32,455 bases of DNA from Candidatus Didemnitutus sp. GTDB taxonomy: Bacteria > Verrucomicrobiota > Verrucomicrobiia > Opitutales > Opitutaceae. Position numbers and translations under genes: made by a program. This document shows, piece by piece, positions 23,475 to 32,343 of this stretch. The notes under the pieces are model-generated. The model was not told the origin of the DNA. It did not search any database and saw nothing but the letters and a program-made list of their open reading frames with translations. The DNA is taken from the NCBI GenBank assembly GCA_030681265.1, contig JAUXXD010000094.1:1-32455 (forward strand), in the 5' to 3' direction. Numbering within the stretch: the stretch's first letter is position 1; every line of letters begins with the position of its first letter.

Positions 23475-24500
23475 TCACGCGCTCGGCTGGAAATCGAAAT
23501 GAATCATCCGACCTGTCGGGAAGAAGCGCGCTTCGAGGCGACGGATTGTTTCCGTCGTCAACTGTGGATCGAAGTGATGCGCGTCCGCATAAGCGCGCGC
23601 CTTGTTCAGCTCCGTCATCACGATGCCCTGCGCGAAGCCTTGGTATTGCGCAAAACTTTTCGTGACGGATGCGTGCAGGATCGCGACGCCTTCGGATTCA
23701 AGCGCCTCAATGACTTCCAGGATGCGATTGAATTCCGTCTGCATCGGCGCAATTTCCATTTTCTCCAGCTCAGTCGTCCAGTGGCGGTAACTCGCGGTCG
23801 GGATGCGAGGCAGGGCGGCGCGCGGGAAATGCGCTTTCTTCACGACTTGGTCGTGCACGTCGGCCAGGTTGTTGGCGAATTGGATGTCGTCTTCCAGCAA
23901 CGCGCCCGCGTCGATCGCCTTGTTGAGCAACTCGCGCGCGTTTTCGGAAATGCCCCGCGATGCGCGATCATAGGCGGTCGTCGCGCCGTTGCGCGCTTGT
24001 CCAAGTGCGCGGATGTAGTCGTTGAGCCTTCGCTCGAACCGCTCCAACCCGCGTTTCCAGTCCTCGATATTTTGCAACGTGGCGAGACTTTGGATGTAGG
24101 CCGCGTTGGTGGCGCGCATGTGATCTTCAAACTGATCCTCGGTCGATTGCCCGAGCTCTGTCCAGATTGTGGTCAACGCCTCGCACGACGCCTGCATCTT
24201 GCCCAACTCTGCGCGGGCCGCTTCCAATTCCTCCGCGACCGGTGACGAGCGTCGCGTCAGCACTTTGAGCCGGTCCATCGGCGAACGTTTTTCGAGGATG
24301 GCATTAACCATCGCTTCCTGTCCGGGAATGGCCTGTTCCAGCGCCTGTCGGCAAAGCCGCACGTAGGTTTCGTCGATGAGCTGTTGGCGCAGACCGGCCG
24401 GCAGTTCCTTAAAGGACTTGGCCGACAATGCATCGGGCGGCGAGGGCGCGGGATTGGAGGAAGGGGGAGAAGTGGGGGCCAACACGGCGGAAGCGGGCAA
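23475..24500 (-). CDS. Conserved-looking helical protein of unknown function
   Basis: A 341-codon frame with no family I recognise. Residues 1-28 are Pro/Ser/Ala-rich (LAPTSPPSSNPAPSPPDA) and probably disordered. The rest is charged and helical, with heptad-like stretches (VAEELEAARAELGKMQAS, LERFERRLNDYIRALG), suggesting coiled-coil or all-alpha packing. There is no signal peptide or transmembrane segment. The first available start is TTG at 24498-24500, because an in-frame stop lies 18 nt upstream; a GTG five codons later is an alternative. Base use looks like the GC-rich backbone, so it is likely a real gene. It is on the minus strand, 417 bp after the nucleosidase-like gene, with the repeat element directly downstream of its stop. 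Confidence 0.7.
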   Translation of the reverse strand: MPASAVLAPTSPPSSNPAPSPPDALSAKSFKELPAGLRQQLIDETYVRLCRQALEQAIPGQEAMVNAILEKRSPMDRLKVLTRRSSPVAEELEAARAELGKMQASCEALTTIWTELGQSTEDQFEDHMRATNAAYIQSLATLQNIEDWKRGLERFERRLNDYIRALGQARNGATTAYDRASRGISENARELLNKAIDAGALLEDDIQFANNLADVHDQVVKKAHFPRAALPRIPTASYRHWTTELEKMEIAPMQTEFNRILEVIEALESEGVAILHASVTKSFAQYQGFAQGIVMTELNKARAYADAHHFDPQLTTETIRRLEARFFPTGRMIHFDFQPSA

Positions 24501-24917
24501 CGGGTGCGAAAAAGGAAATTAGCCGCCAGAGCTAGCGGAGAAGCCCAAGAAAACCAACACCGGAGATTGCACGACGAAGCGCAATCCATAGGGCGGTTTA
24601 CCGAAGGAAGCGTTCCGGGCAATCCGGCACCCGCGCATACAGCACCGATTTCCGACGGGGGCTGCTGCCGAGGTCTTCGTGGTGGCATTGCGGCGGCGCA
24701 AGTTGGGCTTGCTGATTGAGGTGGGATAGACGGGGTTGTTTCAACTTTAGTCCATGCCTAACCAGCCTGCGAAAACCAAGCGACGGCAGTGCCTTGCCGA
24801 ACACGGGGCGGTGTTGGCAGCGACCCGCCGCCGCTCCCTTGAGAAACTGCGGATGACGTCATTTGCCCGCCCTGAGATATTGCGTGGCTGAAGACAGGAG
24901 CCCTCGGGCTCGCAGAT
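24501..24917 (-). other. 417-bp gap without a supported gene
   Basis: This is the space between two minus-strand genes. Short frames here lack family features. Small hairpins are visible on the minus strand: a GGATTGC/GCAATCC pair around CTTCGTCG near 24565-24590, and CCGCTAG/CTGGCGG near 24521-24536 followed by a T-rich stretch about 10 nt further on. These could belong to a small RNA or the 5' leader of the 24500 gene. No promoter or tRNA is convincing. Confidence 0.35.
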
Positions 24918-25700
24918 TCACCGGGGTGAATCCAGCAGGGATTTCAAATTTGGATAGGTAGAGAGATCGTCCACCGTCGCAGGAAGCTGTGCGATATACT
25001 CGGCCAACAACCGCCCCCCTTCGCCGCTGTAGTTTTTCACGAATGTTTCGAAATCAGGTCCGGCCCGATCATCTGCTCGATCGCTTAGTATCCGCCAATG
25101 GGCCTGTTTTAGCTTCGCGCGTGCGCAAACTCGCATGACGCCGGCGAGATTCATTTCAACAACATCGGCCGCGAACGCCACATGCAGAATTCGGCGTTGC
25201 TCATCTGAACTGATAAAGCGGGAAACGCTCAGCGAACGAACCCGCGTTGCGGTGACCAATGTCGCCGCGGTGTCGCCTGGGGTTTCAAGAAAGCCGTCCT
25301 CGGTGGGGCTCACGGCGCCAGTTCTCTCGCCCTCGACCAGGACCTCGCCGACACGAACCCAACTGCCGATAGGAATGTTGTCATTAATTGCCCCCGCAAC
25401 GCCGACGGTAAACAGATAGTTGAGTTTTTCCTGCGAGGTAAGGATGGCGATCGAGATAGCCGATTCAATCGGGCCCGCCTTCATGACGCAGGCTACGACA
25501 ACGTGACCCGCAATCGTGAAGCGATGGATCTTGGTGCCGCTCACCATGGTGACGGCCGCCGGCGAGTTGGCCGCTGCCTGGAGGGATTGCAGGTCAGATT
25601 CAAGTGCCACGCCGACCCCAATCGATGCGGCATTTGCGGTGAAAACACAGAGTCGAACGAGAAGAAATATTAATATAGTATGACTATGGCGAAATCGCAT
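24918..25700 (-). CDS. Exported nucleoside phosphorylase/nucleosidase-like protein (PNP_UDP_1 fold)
   Basis: A 260-residue protein with a signal peptide (TILIFLLVRLCVFTANAAS, cleavage near residue 25). The rest matches the MTA/SAH nucleosidase-type fold: IGVGVALESDLQSL at the start, LFTVGVAGAIND in the centre and WRILSDRADD near residues 201-210, including the Asp that protonates the base in the family. In the EME-type ribose motif it reads VEMNLAG, so the second Glu (E174 in E. coli MTAN, also 23 residues before the Asp) is replaced by Asn. It may therefore be an altered enzyme or a binding protein acting in the periplasm. It is divergent from the small exported protein at 25748 (47-bp gap). 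No neighbouring purine genes on this strand explain it. Confidence 0.75.
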   Translation of the reverse strand: MRFRHSHTILIFLLVRLCVFTANAASIGVGVALESDLQSLQAAANSPAAVTMVSGTKIHRFTIAGHVVVACVMKAGPIESAISIAILTSQEKLNYLFTVGVAGAINDNIPIGSWVRVGEVLVEGERTGAVSPTEDGFLETPGDTAATLVTATRVRSLSVSRFISSDEQRRILHVAFAADVVEMNLAGVMRVCARAKLKQAHWRILSDRADDRAGPDFETFVKNYSGEGGRLLAEYIAQLPATVDDLSTYPNLKSLLDSPR

Positions 25701-25747
25701 TGATATTCGATTGACGAGAACGATGAAACAATATTGATGTCATGTAA

Positions 25748-25993
25748 ATGAGTTACTCGCGGAAATCCTTTCTTCGGATTATGGCGATTGTCGGAATCGG
25801 CTTTATCGGTTTGGGCCGGACCGTCTGGGCGGCGGCGCATTCCGAGACCCGTTATGCGATTGAACCGCTAGCGGGGCGAAGCTACCCAGAGGGGTTTATT
25901 CGCTGGGCAAACTCAGTTACTTTCAGGTCGCCAGAGAGCGCAATCAGGGCCGTTAGGAATCCGCGTATTCGATATCGCATTACAAGCGTTTGA
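25748..25993 (+). CDS. Small exported protein of unknown function
   Basis: An 81-residue frame. Basic residues (SRKSFLR) precede a hydrophobic segment IMAIVGIGFIGLG and an AAA-H junction, the layout of a signal peptide with cleavage near residue 30. The 50-residue remainder (ETRYAIEPLAGRSYPEGF onward) has no recognisable domain. It ends in TGA 97 bp before the helical repeat gene, in a different frame. It may be a real small exported protein, or a leftover N-terminus of a larger decayed gene. No Shine-Dalgarno sequence is evident. Confidence 0.45.
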   Translation: MSYSRKSFLRIMAIVGIGFIGLGRTVWAAAHSETRYAIEPLAGRSYPEGFIRWANSVTFRSPESAIRAVRNPRIRYRITSV

Positions 25994-26046
25994 TTTTCGC
26001 AGCCACTTGCTGTCACGACAAAAATAGTCGACTCAGCTGTCGCTGC

Positions 26047-26070
26047 CCGGACCCGGTTCGCTGGGTCCGG
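26047..26070 (+). other. Perfect 8-bp hairpin upstream of the TPR-like gene
   Basis: CCGGACCC and GGGTCCGG flank an 8-nt loop (GGTTCGCT), 20 nt before the ATG at 26091. It is followed by ATTAAATTT and not by a clean T tract. It could be a weak terminator for the small upstream gene or a leader hairpin affecting the next gene. Confidence 0.4.
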
Positions 26071-26090
26071 ATTAAATTTCTGGCAACGCC

Positions 26091-28295
26091 ATGGCCCATT
26101 ATAAGCAAATTGTCCGGCAGCAGGAAAGTCGCAAAGAGGGAGTCAAAGAACTCGCGGCGGCGGCCCGGTTAATTAGGCAGGGAGAAACGGCGCCTGCGCT
26201 TCGTGGTCTGGATCGACTGGCCGAGAAAGCGAAAACCGTTGAACTGAGGGGGAAGATTCTCGGTTTGGTGGGAGATGCGGCGATTCGACAAGGGGATTAC
26301 ACACGTGCTGCAAAAGCGTTTGAGGGCGCCGGGCAATTGGCGGAATACTCCATGAGATGGCTACGGGCTGCTCTTGGGCAATTGAGGGTTTTGTTTGCCG
26401 GGGGAAACATTGACCGAGCGGCTGAGTTTGCACTTGGCATGATTGATAGAGCGATTGAAAGTGAGCGTAAGGAACGCGAGCACTTGGCGAAGTGGAATGG
26501 AAGGGATGGCTTGGTCGTTTTGGAGCGCGTGCAGCGTCCGTCGGTGGTGGCGACACGCATCGCATCGGCATTCTTACGAGCTGGCGCACCTGAGATGGCC
26601 GCGACTTTTCTCCGGCGCGCCTTGGAGCTTCAGCCGAACGGTGCTACGCGTGCTCGTATCTTGTTGGCGAACTTGGCCTTTCGAAATAAAGATTACACTG
26701 CGGCGGAAAGGCACGCTAGTGAGGCGCTGGATATTGGGCGTTATGGTGCAAAGACACTCTCGGCTTGGGGTTTATTGCTGAATAGTCAGGCGCATTTGGG
26801 AATTCTCAGCCCCACGTGGACCGCCCTCTCCGGTCGATTGAAGTCGGCTCCAACGACGGTGCGTGCGCGCGCCGTGTTTGAGGCAATGAAGGCGCTGCGC
26901 TCCAGAGGAGATCTGCGATGGAGGGAGTATGCAAGCGAGTGGTCGTCTCTCCCGCAAAACCGAAGCACCAACACGCGAATTGCTGGGGAGATTGCCAAAA
27001 TAATGTTGGCTGACGCTGTTATCAATAAAGCACCCGTTGAAGAGCAATTAACCAAGGCGGTGCGACTGAAAGAGACGAAGGAAATAAGTCCGCGCGAATG
27101 GATGATCGCCACAAAGGTGGAGGTGAAAGCAGCGATAGCTCAAGGGCGCCCCGTCGACGTTGGGTTGCTGGTGAACCGAATCCGTGGTTTGGCTGCCAAG
27201 TCTGTCCCGCTGCAGATCTCGTTGAGGCACAGTCTTGCGAAGTTACTCTCTCGTTTGGGAGATCATGCCAGTGCCGAAACCTTGCTTCTCGGAAACCGGG
27301 CGCAGTTATCCGAGCGGGACAAGTTGTTTGCTCCAACCGCGTTTGCCTTGGCTCGCATCGAACGAATCAAGGGCCGGCGCGAAGTTGCAGCCTCCCATTA
27401 TTTGTCCGTATTCCGGTCGGATGCAGTGAGTCCGGCTAACCAAATTTCGGGACTTTGCGGATGGGCGGCGGCGATTGTTCCCGGACAATCGGATTCGAAT
27501 TCAACGGACGTTGCGCAGCGGGCCACCAAAGTAGTTGCCCAGATTTCCGACTACCGTAGTGCAATGCACGTTGCCTATTTGGCCGTAGGGAAGCCGGGGG
27601 TGTTCGCTAACTTGGGCAGACAAGCGATGGCGCGCGGAGAGAATCTTGCGTTGGCGGCTTTGGCGCGGGAGCCGTCGCGCCTGGAGACGTCCGCGATTCT
27701 GTATCGGCTTAGTCGCCGTCGTTACGACTACGGAAATTTCGACAAGATTGTGGCTCAATGGCGGGCAATGCCGGCGAATTCTCGCGAGTGGCTGCGCAGT
27801 GAAGCGTCCGACTATGCCGAATACCTTGGCTTGGTGTTTCGCGCGTATTGGCGATTGGATGAAAGGGAAGACGCGATCGCGCTTGCCGAAGGGGAGTTGA
27901 GCAGAAAACCGCTGTTGCCACTAGCCGCCGGCCAACTCGCGACTTTGCTGGGGCTGCGGTTAATCAGCACCGTTCGCAAAGGATATGCTTTCGAGCTTTT
28001 TGAAACGGCTGCGACGCAAGCGCCGCTCAATCCGATCACCGGATACGCGCACTACTGGTTGGCGGTGCGGGAATTTCGTCGGACGAACCAGGCCTCGGCG
28101 TTAAAGGCGATTCAGGCGTGCCGTCAGAGCCTCGGCCCGAAGCCGCAGCAGGGCTGGCAAGTTCGACTGGCTGCGGCAACCTATGTGTTAGAGTCATTAA
28201 TTGATCCCACCGCACTCGATCGCGCAGACGGGAAGCATTTGAAACACGGCGAGATGGCGACGGAGATCGTCAAAGCGGACCTGTCAATTTTGTGA
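26091..28295 (+). CDS. Large TPR-like helical repeat protein
   Basis: A 734-residue, mostly helical protein. Tetratricopeptide-like units are visible: KILGLVGDAAIRQGDYTRAA near residue 50-70, VVATRIASAFLRAGAPEMAA, ARILLANLAFRNKDYTAAER near 185-205, LAKLLSRLGDHASAETLL near 385-405, and EDAIALAEGELSRKPLLPLA near 600. Such repeats mediate protein-protein contacts. There is no signal peptide or transmembrane segment with the chosen start, the first ATG after an in-frame TAA at 26073. The GC content looks lower than in the first 24 kb. The stop TGA overlaps the next start (TGATG), so it is translationally coupled to the exported hydrolase. The function is unknown; a scaffold or regulator for the following exported pair is one possibility. 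Confidence 0.82.
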   Translation: MAHYKQIVRQQESRKEGVKELAAAARLIRQGETAPALRGLDRLAEKAKTVELRGKILGLVGDAAIRQGDYTRAAKAFEGAGQLAEYSMRWLRAALGQLRVLFAGGNIDRAAEFALGMIDRAIESERKEREHLAKWNGRDGLVVLERVQRPSVVATRIASAFLRAGAPEMAATFLRRALELQPNGATRARILLANLAFRNKDYTAAERHASEALDIGRYGAKTLSAWGLLLNSQAHLGILSPTWTALSGRLKSAPTTVRARAVFEAMKALRSRGDLRWREYASEWSSLPQNRSTNTRIAGEIAKIMLADAVINKAPVEEQLTKAVRLKETKEISPREWMIATKVEVKAAIAQGRPVDVGLLVNRIRGLAAKSVPLQISLRHSLAKLLSRLGDHASAETLLLGNRAQLSERDKLFAPTAFALARIERIKGRREVAASHYLSVFRSDAVSPANQISGLCGWAAAIVPGQSDSNSTDVAQRATKVVAQISDYRSAMHVAYLAVGKPGVFANLGRQAMARGENLALAALAREPSRLETSAILYRLSRRRYDYGNFDKIVAQWRAMPANSREWLRSEASDYAEYLGLVFRAYWRLDEREDAIALAEGELSRKPLLPLAAGQLATLLGLRLISTVRKGYAFELFETAATQAPLNPITGYAHYWLAVREFRRTNQASALKAIQACRQSLGPKPQQGWQVRLAAATYVLESLIDPTALDRADGKHLKHGEMATEIVKADLSIL

Positions 28296-31200
28296 TGAAC
28301 ACTCTGGTCATGACCCGGATCCTAAAATTGCTTGGTGTAGTCTGGGGCATATCCGTGTCGGTAGTAGCGATCGGACAAGTCTACTTTCCGGTCAGCACAC
28401 CGCGATTCCAAACGGCCATTCATGTGGAGAGGACCAAGAATAGCGATGGAACCCATTCGTTGTCAGTTACGAATTCGTCAATGGGCAATCAAATCGCTCT
28501 GTCTGTTTTGGGCGGCGCGACTTCTGTCGAGGTTCCTGGACATGGGCTCTTCATTGAGCGCACCAATGGGGTCTCATTTCGCGCGGAAATGTTGCCTGCG
28601 TCGGGATGGAGGGTTTCGGGCTCTCGATTAATCCGACCTTCCGACGTGCCGACCATCGCGCGTTGGGCGTCCTCAACTCAAAATGGCGACACCGTGGACT
28701 TCGTGGTAAACTTTAGGGAGAAGCAGCCGCAGGGCCTAACCGTCGTTGGTGGTTACTTCGAGAAAGTTGAAGACAATCCCGCCGGCACTGTGACGGAAGC
28801 AGTATTTATCGGCGCCCATGTTATGTTGGCCGATCTCGATGTTGATAGCATGAACACGGGTTCAGTCACATTTGACTCGGAGTCCGACAAGGTCGAACAT
28901 CCCGAAATCGGAAGCGACAAGCCGGGGAAAATATTGGTTTTCCAAACCCGCGCAGACACGGATGGTGATGGAATAGAGGATTTTCGCCAGTTCACTCCGT
29001 GCGGAGCACAACCTTTTGCCGGCATGACACTCTTTCTGGACGGACTTCCCTCTGGCTCCAAAATGCGCTTTCTCTACAGCGGCTCGGACCCCGAAAAGAT
29101 CGTGAAAAAAACCGTCAACGGAGTTGATGTCTATGAACCCGCCCCGGGACACCTGCGAGTTTGGAACGTAAACAATGATAAGCCGCGCAATCCGACATCA
29201 TTCAACGCCATGGGAAACTACCTGCCGCCCAATGTCGCGTTCTCGCTCGATGACCTGCGCAAACGAGCGCGCAACGGCCCGGACAACCCCGGAGAAGGCC
29301 ATTTCATATTCTACATCGAACCAATTGCGATTAGCGAAAAACTGGCCGACCAAACGGTCACGGCACAGGTCCAGCTGCCAGGAGCCGCCGCCGATTGGAT
29401 AACGATTGATACCGTTGCGTTCACGGTGACTCAAATGAGCATCGCCGCCGACACTGATAGGGCTGGCAAAATCGATTTTGTCCGCGATCGAAAGGCTGCA
29501 GCGAAAACACCCTTTCGATTTTGGATTAATGATGATGATGACGACGGGGACGAAGCCAACCAGACCCTGCTCGGCGGCAACAGCGACGAGCCCGGCAAAC
29601 TGTCGGGGTGGTTCGAATTTGACGGACGCACGCCTGACCACGCCAAGACTGGCGTTGATGGTCGCTGCGACCTGATCGACCTCTTTCCTGTATACTTAGA
29701 TATAAAGCAGCTCTTGACGGTGCTGCCGCACACCACTGCGGGAAACACCTACAAACTAAAGCAGGGCGACTCCGGGCTAAATATTGTATATACCGATCTT
29801 GCCCGCGATCATGCGTTTGACTACCTGACCAAAGAAGACGCGGTTTATGGGACGGGAATGAACAGGCTTCCGCACCTTGCGGAAACCACGGCCATCACCG
29901 CCGAGGGTGCCCCGCTCAGTGTCACGTTCCTCGACAAGATCAAGAACGGCACGGACAAGGGCGTCATCTTGGTCGAAGGCACGAAGGCGACCGACAAACC
30001 GCTGCGCCTGGTCGTCGAGAAGGGTGGCGCGGTAATCGCGGAAATCTCGCTGAATATAAAGATCAGCGAAGTGGAGAAAATGTATCGTTGGGTGAACCTG
30101 CGCGGCGCGGCCGGCCAATCAGAGAAGCGTCCCACCAACACCAATGAGCCCGAGAATTACCCCGACAATCGCACGAATGGGAAAATGTTCATCTGGCTGC
30201 ACGGCTATAACGTGAACGAGCAGCAGTCCCGCGCTTGGAACGCGGAGGCCTTCAAGCGCCTATATCAATCCGGCTCACGGGCGATGTTTACGGCAGTCAC
30301 TTGGCACGGCGACCACAGCCAAATCCCGCTGATCGGCGTAGCGCCCGACTACTGGGAAAATATAACTCATGCCTTCAAGACCTCGGCCGTGTTGCCCGCC
30401 GCCGTCAGTGCGCTGCCCGGCTCATCCAAGATCATCGTCGGGCACAGCATGGGCAACGTAGTCGTCGCCAGCGCGATCAAAGACCACGGCTTGAGCGTTA
30501 CGAAATACTTTATGCTCAACGCCGCCGTGGCGCTGGAGGCGTTCGATACGAACGCGATGAGCATCGATGCCATGCGCCATCAAAATTGGGCCACATATGA
30601 TCCGCACCTGTGGGCCACGGAATGGTATCAACTGTTCCCCGGCGAAGGCCGCGCCGGTTTGACGTGGCGCAACCGGTTCGGAGACATCTCCAACGCGATC
30701 AACTTCTATTCCTCCGGCGAGGAGGTCTTGAACAACAATGACGCGGCCAGCGGCGGCACGCCCGGGCAGGTTCCGCCGATCGGTGGCGAGCGCGCTTGGG
30801 TGCTGCAAGAAATGGTCAAGGGCACGCGACATATATACGCGGTGCTCACCTTCGACAGTCAAGGCGGCTGGGGCTTTAACGGGCATTGGGACATATCGGA
30901 AACCACCACGACACACGGGCCGCACGGTGGCACAACCACGACTTATCGTCACCTGGACCCGACCGAGGCAAACGGGCTTACCAACGACGAGCTCAAGGCG
31001 CAGCCGTTCTTCCGCCGCTTCCAAAACACCGCCCTCCTCGGGGCGAACGGCAGCACCACGGCTAGCGAATACCTGGTGCGTGCCGACGCCCTCGGCACGG
31101 CGATTCCCGCGCTCTCGTTTCCCACCGGGAGAAATCCAATACCTCTCTTTGATCAGCAGGACAGAAACGTGAATCTGATGGACTTGAAAAATGGATGGCC

Positions 31201-31303
31201 GCGGTCGGCGGGACGCTGGCTCCACAGCGATGCCAAAAACGTTGCCTACCGCTACAATCATAAACTCTGGGAAAAGTGGGTGGATGATGGAGGACTTAGA
31301 TAA
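28295..31303 (+). CDS. Large exported protein with C-terminal alpha/beta hydrolase domain
   Basis: A 1002-residue protein. Residues about 7-27 form a signal peptide (RILKLLGVVWGISVSVVAIG). The first 600 residues are beta-rich, with calcium-loop-like stretches (DTDGDGIEDF near 224, NDDDDDGDEAN near 414). From about 625 a lipase-like domain begins: IWLHGYNVNEQQSR (HGYN oxyanion region, near 632), IIVGHSMGNVVVASA with nucleophile Ser near 716, acid candidates in FGDISN or SGEEVL near 795-808, and the His of RWLHSDAKNVAYRY near 975. The triad appears complete, suggesting an esterase/lipase active outside the cytoplasm. An ATG overlaps the previous TGA by one base; GTG three bases earlier and an ATG five codons later are alternatives. 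It is followed after 4 bp by another exported protein. Confidence 0.84.
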   Translation: MNTLVMTRILKLLGVVWGISVSVVAIGQVYFPVSTPRFQTAIHVERTKNSDGTHSLSVTNSSMGNQIALSVLGGATSVEVPGHGLFIERTNGVSFRAEMLPASGWRVSGSRLIRPSDVPTIARWASSTQNGDTVDFVVNFREKQPQGLTVVGGYFEKVEDNPAGTVTEAVFIGAHVMLADLDVDSMNTGSVTFDSESDKVEHPEIGSDKPGKILVFQTRADTDGDGIEDFRQFTPCGAQPFAGMTLFLDGLPSGSKMRFLYSGSDPEKIVKKTVNGVDVYEPAPGHLRVWNVNNDKPRNPTSFNAMGNYLPPNVAFSLDDLRKRARNGPDNPGEGHFIFYIEPIAISEKLADQTVTAQVQLPGAAADWITIDTVAFTVTQMSIAADTDRAGKIDFVRDRKAAAKTPFRFWINDDDDDGDEANQTLLGGNSDEPGKLSGWFEFDGRTPDHAKTGVDGRCDLIDLFPVYLDIKQLLTVLPHTTAGNTYKLKQGDSGLNIVYTDLARDHAFDYLTKEDAVYGTGMNRLPHLAETTAITAEGAPLSVTFLDKIKNGTDKGVILVEGTKATDKPLRLVVEKGGAVIAEISLNIKISEVEKMYRWVNLRGAAGQSEKRPTNTNEPENYPDNRTNGKMFIWLHGYNVNEQQSRAWNAEAFKRLYQSGSRAMFTAVTWHGDHSQIPLIGVAPDYWENITHAFKTSAVLPAAVSALPGSSKIIVGHSMGNVVVASAIKDHGLSVTKYFMLNAAVALEAFDTNAMSIDAMRHQNWATYDPHLWATEWYQLFPGEGRAGLTWRNRFGDISNAINFYSSGEEVLNNNDAASGGTPGQVPPIGGERAWVLQEMVKGTRHIYAVLTFDSQGGWGFNGHWDISETTTTHGPHGGTTTTYRHLDPTEANGLTNDELKAQPFFRRFQNTALLGANGSTTASEYLVRADALGTAIPALSFPTGRNPIPLFDQQDRNVNLMDLKNGWPRSAGRWLHSDAKNVAYRYNHKLWEKWVDDGGLR

Positions 31304-31307
31304 AAAC

Positions 31308-32306
31308 ATGAAAGCTATAGCATTAATAATCAGTTTAATTGCCACAGCAGCGTGGGCGCAACAGCCCGCGCCTGCGGCTCGTTATCCTGCGCAAATCACC
31401 TTCCGTGTCCTGACGGATGCGGATGCGCCCGTGCCAAATGTCGAAGTGACAACTAGCACATTCCTATATTGGCAACCCGGCGAAGGCTTTGGCCGCGACA
31501 TCTACGAAGAAAACAAAGGGCGAACCAACGACGAGGGACTGGCCACCATCAGTTTTACCAGCGAGCGCAGCGACTGCAATTATGGGATTTACGACGTCTC
31601 CGGCTACTACTCGACACGAAATTTAACATACAGGTTTACGGAGGTAAAAGCAGGACGCTGGGAGCCATGGAATCCAACGATTGAGGTGGTTTTAAAGCCG
31701 GTTCTTAAGCCCGTTGCTATGTATGCGCGAAAGATCGGGGGTGGTCGCCCATTTGAAATCCCCGCATTAAACAAACCCGCAGGCTTCGATTCGATGGTCG
31801 GCGACTGGATCGCTCCTTGGGGCAAGGGCAAGTCGTCCGACCTTATAATTACATTAAAAGAAGTGGTTCCATTCGTCGAAGGCACTAAGCCATTTAACTA
31901 CATCTTATCTATCTCCTTTCCTAACGAGCGCGACGGCATACAGCCGGTATTCGCAACGCCTCACAAAGGAAGCGATCTACTTTTGCCGCGCTATGCGCCA
32001 GAAGATGGCTACGCACCCATATTAGAAAAACAGATGGCGATCTTCGCCGAGGGGAAGCCCATGAAATTTGACACGCGCGAGGATCAAAACTACTTCTTCC
32101 GGGTGCGCACGGTGCTGGATGAGCAAGGTCGTATAAAGAGCGCTCTATACGGCAAAATATTAGGCGACATCAAGTTCGGCGTAAACCGTGTGCTCCGCTT
32201 CAACTACTATCTAAACCCAACGTCGTTGGATAGAAACATGGAGTTTGATCCAAAGAACAACCTGTTCACCGGTTTGCGCGGCTTAGAAGAGATCGAGGCA
32301 CCGTAA
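31308..32306 (+). CDS. Exported protein of unknown function with N-terminal beta-sandwich-like domain
   Basis: A 332-residue protein with a clear signal peptide (MKAIALIISLIATAAWAQ, cleavage near 18). Residues about 25-130 resemble a carboxypeptidase-regulatory/Ig-like domain (ITFRVLTDADAPVPNVEV, then RTNDEGLATISF), as in extracellular transport or adhesion proteins. A following stretch has VAMYARKIGG and DSMVGDWIAPWGKGKSSD, which I recall only vaguely from uncharacterised exported proteins, then a beta-rich end. No catalytic residues are recognised. The start is four bases after the hydrolase stop, with GGAGG 14 nt upstream; an earlier in-frame ATG at 31287 would overlap the hydrolase. Tight coupling suggests a joint role with the hydrolase. 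The gene ends 37 bp before the insertion sequence. Confidence 0.78.
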   Translation: MKAIALIISLIATAAWAQQPAPAARYPAQITFRVLTDADAPVPNVEVTTSTFLYWQPGEGFGRDIYEENKGRTNDEGLATISFTSERSDCNYGIYDVSGYYSTRNLTYRFTEVKAGRWEPWNPTIEVVLKPVLKPVAMYARKIGGGRPFEIPALNKPAGFDSMVGDWIAPWGKGKSSDLIITLKEVVPFVEGTKPFNYILSISFPNERDGIQPVFATPHKGSDLLLPRYAPEDGYAPILEKQMAIFAEGKPMKFDTREDQNYFFRVRTVLDEQGRIKSALYGKILGDIKFGVNRVLRFNYYLNPTSLDRNMEFDPKNNLFTGLRGLEEIEAP

Positions 32307-32343
32307 CGCGCGCGCAACGTCCCCAATCCCTCCGCAAGCGGTA

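Noticed and set aside
24605-24640. Possible signal-recognition-particle RNA core (GAAGGAAGC-like sequence)
   Set aside because: Only a few bases resemble the conserved loop; the flanking helix and the AGCAGCC segment are missing.
24257-24688. Minus-strand frame overlapping the orphan helical gene
   Set aside because: Cys/Pro/Arg-rich translation typical of an out-of-frame shadow in GC-rich DNA.
25748-26090. Frameshifted single gene joining the small exported protein to the TPR-like protein
   Set aside because: 97 bp with stops and a hairpin separate them, and neither end continues the other's sequence pattern; a pseudogene remains possible but unsupported.
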